Shown piece after piece: positions 57,199 to 64,000 of a stretch of 64,000 nucleotides of DNA; positions within the stretch are counted from its first letter, which is position 1, and each line of letters starts with the position of its first letter. Origin of the DNA: Dasypus novemcinctus (taxonomy: Eukaryota; Chordata; Mammalia; Cingulata; Dasypodidae); the NCBI RefSeq assembly GCF_030445035.2, contig NC_080690.1, forward strand, positions 33,568,796-33,632,795, in the 5' to 3' direction. The notes beneath the pieces were generated by a model that did not search any database, had not been told where the DNA came from, and saw only the letters and a list, made by a program, of their open reading frames with translations. Made by a program: the position numbers and the translations under genes.

Positions 57199-57298
57199 GG
57201 GGAGCAGGTGCGGCTCTGTGGTTGAGCACCGGCTTCCCACACAGGAGGTCCTGGGTGTAACCCCTGGCCTCGGTACCTCAAAAAAACCCCCAAAACAT
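57199..57298 (+). mobile_element. DAS SINE, monomeric short form
   Basis: GGGGAGCAGGTGCGGCTCTG, then GTGGTTGAGC and GGGTGTAACCCCTGG, form one tRNA-like module with a short A-rich tail. Confidence 0.9.
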
Positions 57299-58374
57299 GG
57301 ATGCTATATAGCATTTCTGTAACTAGAGTTCAAAGCCCTCCAAGCTTCTACTTTCTCTCCTGGAACACTGACTTCTAAAATAATCTAAATAAAAAGTTTT
57401 TTTTTTAAAAAGCCCTGATGGCGGGCCGGGCCCCCAGCCAGTTATCCCCATCGTCCTCCTTCCTGAGACAGCCGGAGAAGTGGGGTCCTGGCGGGGACCC
57501 CGGCAGTGGCTCCTGCTGCTTTCCCAGGGCGCAGAGCGAGAGGTGCCCGGCACTGAGCGGGCCCGCGGAGGCTGGGTTCGGCCTCGTAACGCGCACGCCT
57601 GTTTGCGGGTGAGGAAGGGGAGGCCCCGGGGAGCTGGACCCCGCGCGGACCAGGCGGCCAGAGCGGCCTCCTGAACAGCCGGGGACGGCGGGGGGCGGCG
57701 AGGCTTCTCGAAGGCTCGGGGTACCGCACGGGAATCCCAAGGCGCCCACCCCAAGCCCTCCCTCTGCGCAGTGGTGGTGGGTGGGTGGTGGCGTGGCGGC
57801 CTGGAGCCTCTGTCCCCTGCCCCTTTGTCTTCTGGGACACAATGGGTGGCTTTTTGTCCCCATAAAGTCCCTTTCAGGGCAGGGAGAAGGGCGGGGGTGG
57901 AGGCGGGGTCGGCAGGCCGAGTTCGGCGTGTCCTGAGGCCGCGCAGCTGTGTCCTGGCAGAGGGGGAGCCCCAGGGACGGTGGCCTCTGCCGCCTGAGCC
58001 TCGGTTTCCTGGACGGTGCAGGGAGAACGCGGACCCGGAGGCGCCCACCAGCCGGGCGGGCCCTGCCCTCACCTTCCTTCTGAAACGTTCAGTTTCGTTG
58101 CCAGTGATTACAAAGCTGACGGCTTCACATAAAAATCCATATTTTCAGCATCTCTTGAAACACCGGGTCTGGCTCCCCAAGGCCGCCGTTCCCGCCAGGT
58201 GACAGCAGGCCGCCCCTCGGCGCCACAGGCCCTACCCGCCCACCCCCCGCCGTTTCCCTGCCCTGCCTGCCCTGGTGGGGCTGAGTTTAGACTTCGGTTT
58301 CAGCGCTCCAGGCTCTGAGATGCTTTCTGTCGTTGAAACCCCGAGACCACAGGTCCTTGCTCCTCACAGCCACT

Positions 58375-58510
58375 TGGGATTGTCCATTTTACCTGCGTGA
58401 TGCACCTGTGAGGTGACCAGGGAAGGGGTTTCCCCCCAATTCCCTTGTGTCTGATGAGGAAATAGACCAGAAGGGTTAGGTGACTCTCCCAAGGTCACTC
58501 AGCAAGTCTT
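58375..58510 (-). repeat. MIR SINE relic
   Basis: TCCATTTTACC, later GATGAGGAAATAGACC and CCAAGGTCACTCAGCAAG, are reverse-complement MIR. Confidence 0.55.
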
Positions 58511-58914
58511 CAAGGGCCTTGTCATTTTGGACCCTGCCCAGGAGGTTCAGAGGACTAAAAGGGGAGTTGGGGTGACAGCCTTTGGGCAGAAGAGGAGTAA
58601 GCTTAGCACCCACGGCCTTGGGGGAACGTCCACAGGGAAGGGGGGCAGTGGGCCCCCTTGGAAGATGCCTGTGTTGAAAAGGGTTGGACTGCAAAAAAGG
58701 GGCCCCATTGCTGCAAGAGACCTCCCTGCTGCCATCCTACAGAGTGGAAGGTCTCTGAAGGGGCCGAGGGGTCTGCCCGAGGACCTTCAGCCCGTGCGGG
58801 ACAGGGGCAGTGCGGCCAGGGCACGTCCTAGGGCAGGGCAGGCTTCTGGGGCCTCCCCGGGGAGCCCGGCCGCCGTGTCTGCAGGGAGGGTGGTACCGAC
58901 ACTGGCACGGGGCC

Positions 58915-59180
58915 CTTATCTGTGACACACACGGTGCCAGGCGCTCGCGCTTAGATGCATTCATTATCTCACCCGAGGCCTCGCGGACAGGAACTGCACG
59001 CTCCGCACCGCCCTTGGGAAACCAAGGCATGGGAGAACTTAATCTTGGGCTTCCCTTTCTCACCGTGATCATGATGGTCGAACGGGTATCGAGCCCCCGC
59101 CTGGCGCCGGCACGGGTTCCTTAGTTAACCAGCATCTCGAGGCCACCCCGTAAGGGAGGCACCGATCCGCCTCCCGAGGG
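58915..59180 (-). repeat. Probable MIR-like relic
   Basis: ACGGTGCCAGGCGCTCGCGC is a MIR-type phrase in reverse, followed by weaker similarity. Confidence 0.35.
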
Positions 59181-59714
59181 CGAGGACACTGCAGCGGTCT
59201 GCCTCTGAGGTGACAGGCGCAGAGCTCGCACCCAACCTTACACCCTAACCAGTGCCAGCGTCGCAGGGTTGCCCTGAGTGTCCAGTGAGTTCACCATCCC
59301 ACGATCATAAAAGAGGAGCTAAGAAAGATACGGCGAAAAAACCTGCTGGGTCCTGAAGGGGGTTTTGTCAAAAATGCCTGTGTTACCCAATTGTTTAGAA
59401 CCTCTTATGGAGATGCAAAGGTCCTGGGAGCACCTGTGGGTGTGCCCTTTTTGACACTGCAGTCCTCTTTTAAATAAAAAAAAAATCCCTAATCCAAACT
59501 CTTTAGATTTTCAGCATAAAGGGTCCTGCCTCTTTGAGATTTCCAGATAGTTCTCTTTATTTAATCTGTAGCCCTTACCTGGGGAGGCATTGCAGGGGCC
59601 TGCCAGACTTTGGAGTGTTTGGATGGGAGGGAAGACGAGGTCTGAGTGTGAGTGAGTGTGTTTGTAAGAGAGACACAGATGTACTTACAGACACCTACAG
59701 ACAAACAGACCCCG

Positions 59715-59804
59715 CAGGAACGGCTCCCCACCGCGCCCCTCACCCCTCGGCTCTCCTTCACCTCCCTGGGTCCCTGCTCAAGTGTCACCTTCTCAGTGAG
59801 ATCC
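59715..59804 (+). repeat. L2 LINE fragment, split
   Basis: CCCTGCTCAAGTGTCACCTT followed by CTCAGTGAGATCC is L2. The 3' end resumes at about 60340-60440 (GCACATAGTAGGTGCTCAAG) after an L1 insertion. Confidence 0.75.
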
Positions 59805-60225
59805 TTTTTTAAAAAAGACTTTAATTTTGAAATAATTTCCAATTTAAAGGAAAGTTGCAGAAATAATACAAAAACAATACGGAGAATTCCAATATACTCC
59901 CTACCCAGATACCCAGATTTCCTGACTTGTAACGTTTTGCCATGTGTTATATCATTCAATCTCCCCATGTCTTCCCTCCCTCCCACCCCTATACATTTGA
60001 GAATAGGTTGTCTACGTCATGCTCCTCTAATATTCACTTATATAACCACTTTAAGTGCAGTGATCAAGTTCAGGAAATTTGACATTGATATTAAGTTTAC
60101 AGTCTGTACTCCAGTATTTTCAATTATTCCAGTCATTTCCTTTTGGGCCTTTTGTCCTCCATTGTTAGATCCAGTTCCGGCTCACGTATTGCATTTGACT
60201 GTCATCGTCTCTGGTTTTTGTGTGT
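59805..60225 (-). mobile_element. L1M 3' UTR fragment
   Basis: ATTTCCAATTTAAAGGAAAG near 59838 and GATCCAGTTCCGGCTCACGT near 60168 are reverse-complement L1M 3' UTR. It lies between two L2 pieces. Confidence 0.7.
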
Positions 60226-61084
60226 GCGTGAGATGGATCTTGGCCCCTTATCTAAACCGCAGCAGTGACTGATGCCCCGTTCTGCTGGCTCCCCTTCTCA
60301 GCGTGGTTTTTGCCCCCACAGCGCTTTCCCTGCCATCCACTTGTATGCTCTTATTCATTGGGTGGTTTGTTTGGCCCCCACCAGTAAAATGCGAGCTCCA
60401 TCGGGCACATAGTAGGTGCTCAAGAGACAGTTGTCGAGCGAGTGAGCGCAGAGAGGTGTACACGCAGAGACCCGTGCCCTGGGGCCCGCGCGCAGCGAGG
60501 GAGGCCTGGGGGCGGACGTCCTGGGGTGGCACGGCCCAGACCTCTGCCAGCTGGGGGCGGGGATGGCGCTGTGTCTCCCGACTATCCCCCGCCCTCACCC
60601 TCCTCTGAACGGGGGAGTGAGCCCCCCTAGAAGACTCGTCCTCTGGCCCCGCTCCAGCTGGCCTGTGGGTCTGCGGGAGCTGGAGGCCTGGACAGAGGGT
60701 CTGGGGGTCGCAGGCCGTGGAAGGGATGGCAAATGGCAGGATGCGCCTCCCCGAGCGGGTTCGCCCCGCGGCCTGGGCCGGTGGGGAGGGGACCCGGAGA
60801 AACCAGCCCGTCTGGTTCAGGTGGAGGCCTGGACCTTCCTGTTCCAGGGCAGAAACCGAGGCGGCTGCCTGGGCCCGGGCCAGGGCGGCAGAGCCAGAAG
60901 GAACACTAGAAATTCCTGCTGCTTATCCGCCAGCTGCATCTCCCAGAGGCCACGTGTGCTGATCTGGAAACCGGGGGAGGTGCTGGGGGGCCGGGCCCGG
61001 AGCCGAGGTGCCCCGTGGAGCCAGCTGAAATGTCCTTATTTTTTACATGCCCCTGCGTAACTCACAGTAGCCAACAGGTTCCAG

Positions 61085-61220
61085 GGAAGGGCAGGTCTGG
61101 GTTCAAATTACCCGTGGGTGAGCACGGGCACATCTCCCTCCAAGCTTCTGTTTCCTCACCTGGAAAATAGGGATGATAACTAGTCCTGGCTCACTGAGAA
61201 GAGTCGGTGGTAAACAAGGG
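61085..61220 (+). repeat. MIR SINE relic
   Basis: GGGTTCAAATTACCC and CTTCTGTTTCCTCACCTGGA follow the MIR pattern. Confidence 0.65.
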
Positions 61221-61630
61221 GAGGCCCTTCCCGGCCTGCCCAGAGCCAGAGGCACTGCCTGGGTAGTGACCAGGTGTATTAGTGGCCGTACAGAGGTGAC
61301 AGGTGCACTTAGTGCAAAGCCCGCACTGGTCTTGTCTTGATTTTGCCTTTCATTGCATTTTCTATTATCAGTTCCTTTTTGAAACCAGATCTAGGCCACT
61401 CCGTGGCAGTGGAGGCCTTAAGGAACCTGCTTCAAATGAAAAGATAATCGTTTGTCCCTGGTAGGTCCTGTTCTCACCGGGAAAGATGCCCCAGGTGATG
61501 TGCTGCTTCAGGAGTATTTGTTCTGCAGAAGAGTGGCCTCACCCCAGCCCTTGGGGGCAGTGTCCTAAGAATGGGTGGTAAAAGGTGGGAGGGGTGGGGG
61601 CTTTTACGTAGAGACCCTGCTCTGGGCCCT

Positions 61631-62152
61631 TCTTTTTTTTTTTAAATACAGTCTTTAAAAAGTTTTACAAAGATACTTAGAGTACATAAATGTTACATAA
61701 AAAATATAGGGGATTCCCATATGCCCCGCTCCCAACCCCTCCCACATTTCCCCACATTGACAACATCCTTCATTGGTGTGCTACATTTGTTACAATCGAT
61801 GAACACATTTTGGAGCATTACCGCTAAGTGTGGATTATAGTTTACATTGTAGTTTACATTCTACACTTGCACAATATTTTAGGTTACGGCCAGATATATA
61901 ATGGCTTGTATCTGTCATAGCCATGTCATTCAGGACAATTCCCAAGTCCCAAAAATGTCCCCACATAACACCTGTTTTACCTTCTCCCCCCGCCCCCCCT
62001 CAGTGGCCACTGCCTCCACATCGATGGTGTAAGTTCCTCCATTGCTGGAATCACAATAGGGCTACAGCAGAATACCAGTAAGTCTACGTTAGTCCATCGT
62101 TCGTTGCCCAATCCTGAGGATTCTGGGGTGGTGATGCCCGCTCCACCTCTAA
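61631..62152 (-). mobile_element. Retroposed element related to 16955-18921
   Basis: It has a T-run at the left end, then AAATATAGGGGATTCCCATA. Positions near 61920-62000 align with the 3' part of the 2-kb element. It is 5'-truncated and no clear target duplication was found. Confidence 0.7.
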
Positions 62153-62654
62153 TTGAGAGGGGGCTCAGAGCCCTGGGGCAGATGGGTGGGCCTCTTGCTT
62201 GCAGCTGCAGCTCTCGGTGCCTTGGGATGGTTGTTGTCTGTCCTCACCACCTTGCTGTTAGCAGTGAACTGGTGCTGCAGGTGTTGCACCTGGGCTGAGA
62301 TTCAGGAGGGCCCTCTTGGTAAGGGCTCTGCCCCCAGCTTGCCCGGAGACCCCAGGCAAGGCCCTGCTCCTCCATCCCGCCCCCCTTTCCTGAGAAGGGG
62401 GCCCCTGCTCTCCACCCAGGCTGCTTGTGCTGCTTGTAGGAGAGCGCGAGGGGGCAGCTGAGGTCGGCCCAGTGCTGTGGGGTGGGATGGCTGGGGGAAG
62501 GGGGGTTGGGCCCTTCCTGGGCCTCCCATCTCGGGCTGAGAACATTCCCAGGGTAAGGAAAGGCCAGGCCAAGTGCACCCTCTTCACACCTGCTTCCTCT
62601 TACTGTGCAGGTTTCTACCCCCCTCAAAGGTGAGGAAATGCAGACTCTTCACTC

Positions 62655-62745
62655 CCAAGCGTGGGTTTATTGAGCAGGTACTATGTGCTCAGCGCTGTTG
62701 TGGACACTGGAGATACAGCAATGATGCGGGACACGGACTCGCCTG
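62655..62745 (-). repeat. L2/MIR-type relic
   Basis: TTTATTGAGCAGGTACTATG, then TGCTCAGCGCTG and GGAGATACAGCAATGATG, are a common old mammalian repeat phrase. Confidence 0.6.
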
Positions 62746-63714
62746 CCCTCCTGGAGCTGGCCTCTTGGAGGGTGGAGCCCCCGAGTGACCCGGGTGGAGC
62801 CCCCAGAAAGGGGAAGGTGCTGGCTCAGCCTCACCCAGCAGGGCAGGATTCGAACCCCAGCTCTCGACTCCCGGGCCCAGGGCTCCACCCACCCATTGCC
62901 CAGAGTGAGGGGCTGTGGGAAGAGAAGCCGGGCTATGGCTTTCCCACCCCAGGCCGGCGGGGACACCTGTTTCGGGGGAGAGAGGAGGGAAGGAGAGCAG
63001 TCAGAGGGGCTGTGGCCCACTGGGCCAGTCACGTCCCTCCTGCCCTGACCCCCCACGTAGCGGGCCCAGGCAGAGACGTCCCCTTTGCATCCTGGCAGGG
63101 GTGCTCCGGGGTGCAGGGGCCTAGCAGTGCCCTGGCTCTGGCTCTGCTCTGGGCCCCGGGCCTCCTGCGAGCGCCAGCTCCTCAGGTGGGAGCAGCTAGG
63201 GGCGCTTTCTGTCTCCACATGCCATCAGCCAGTGTCCTGCCCCTGAGCCGCCTCTTTGCCATCCTGCTGTTGGCGCACCTCGGGCTGGTAGCCAGGCCCC
63301 CGCACAGCCTTGGTGCCCCCTGCCTGGATGCCCTCCTGGGGAAGAGGGGGGCAGTTCTTGCTCTGTCAGGCAGCCTTCCCCAAAGCCCCACGTGGACCCT
63401 CCGCTCACCTCAAGGACCAGAACCGAGTGGTGTTTAGTCAGCCAGGAATTCTGGCACATGCCACCTGGAAAAGGGAGGACACCCCTACCAAGGGGAGGTC
63501 AGCCAGCAAGGAAGGAGGGTGGCAGCGTGCTGGGGAGGCGCCGATGGGGACGCTAGCACGCCGCCTGAGCCCCCTTGCTAGGCCACACCCTGCCGAGTTC
63601 TCCCAGATGGCCCCGCAAGGGGAGCCGGCCAGCGGTTCACGTCGAATTCCCTGCGGCCAGGAGGGGAGCTGGGACTCAGCCTCTCCTGGAATAAAAAAGC
63701 AAATACTTCCGTTG

Positions 63715-63920
63715 CCCCTGCTACGTGCCAGGGCCTAATCTCAGCACTTAATGTACATGAATTAATTTGTTTTTAAAGTAGTCCTGTGAGGTCGGTATGG
63801 TCATTATACTCCCAAGTACAGAGAGGTCATGCGCTTGCCCGAGGTCACACAGCTGGTAAGGGGAGCCGTGGTTTAAACCGGGTGGAGCCCGTGCTGTCAA
63901 CCACTGCACTCGCTGTCTGG
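63715..63920 (-). repeat. MIR SINE, near full length
   Basis: CTACGTGCCAGGGCC, CTGTGAGGTCGGTATGGTCA and GGTCACACAGCTGGTAAGG occur in reverse MIR order. Confidence 0.8.
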
Positions 63921-64000
63921 GGGGATGTCAGGGGCCCAGGCTGCCAGTTGGCCAAGAGTACGACACACGGACCCTTCAGTGTCCCCTGAAGGTTGGGTGT

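Larger units (their letters stand above)
47674..64000 (+). other. PLLP: PLLP intron 1 (5' part)
   Basis: The intron starts with GTGAGTGCG and runs off the window without an acceptor and exon that I can match to plasmolipin. It holds LINE, MIR and DAS copies listed separately. The blocks 47674-49794, 51340-52480, 55746-57198, 57299-58370, 59180-59714, 60441-61084, 61221-61630 and 62153-63714 are GC-rich, apparently single-copy, and contain no exon I can support. A 13-G run lies at 48713-48725. Confidence 0.8.

Noticed and set aside
57323-58072. 249-residue minus-strand frame in PLLP intron 1
   Set aside because: Several overlapping frames on both strands indicate GC composition rather than coding.
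62153-62461. Hydrophobic 102-residue frame considered as plasmolipin exon 2
   Set aside because: The leucine-rich start does not match the plasmolipin sequence after exon 1, and no clean acceptor precedes it.

Overview
The window is nuclear DNA from a placental mammal, almost certainly the nine-banded armadillo (Dasypus) or a close xenarthran. The main evidence is about 18 copies of tRNA-derived SINEs of the armadillo DAS type, in monomeric, dimeric and long forms on both strands, many with clean target-site duplications. They sit among old pan-mammalian repeats (MIR, L2, L1M, MLT1-type LTRs, hAT elements) and younger L1 and LTR insertions. Exons are sparse and there are no bacterial features.

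Layout. 1-8 kb: decayed L1 fragments on both strands, split by a complete but gene-less endogenous retrovirus (3428-7348) with matching LTRs, a primer-binding site and a polypurine tract. 8-16 kb: mostly single-copy, GC-rich intergenic DNA with MIR/L2 relics and one LTR. 16-22 kb: one antisense L1 of about 6 kb, broken by a 2-kb retroposed element and three SINEs. 22-30 kb: MIR, L2 and DAS copies and an unusual 2.4-kb LTR element with long inverted ends (26632-29062). 31-32.5 kb: a CpG-rich block leading into two sequence-identical, convergent tRNA-Leu(CAG) genes. 33-47 kb: LTRs, hAT elements, L1 and L2, plus an isolated CpG island near 38 kb. 47-64 kb: the CpG-island promoter and first coding exon of plasmolipin (PLLP, plus strand), then at least 16 kb of its first intron, which runs off the window.

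Only three genes are supported: two tRNA-Leu(CAG) genes and PLLP exon 1. A Leu-CAG tRNA pair next to PLLP matches my recollection of human 16q13, so this looks like conserved synteny; it needs checking. PLLP exons 2-4 were not found and probably lie beyond position 64000. The tRNA genes act in cytosolic translation and PLLP encodes a membrane protein of myelin and epithelia; nothing suggests they work together. All the long open frames elsewhere lie in GC-rich DNA or inside repeats and I do not regard them as genes. I found no convincing new biological system. The best leads are the double primer-binding-site-like region of the retrovirus, the LTR element with inverted ends, the tRNA palindrome with palindromic sites upstream, and the isolated CpG island.
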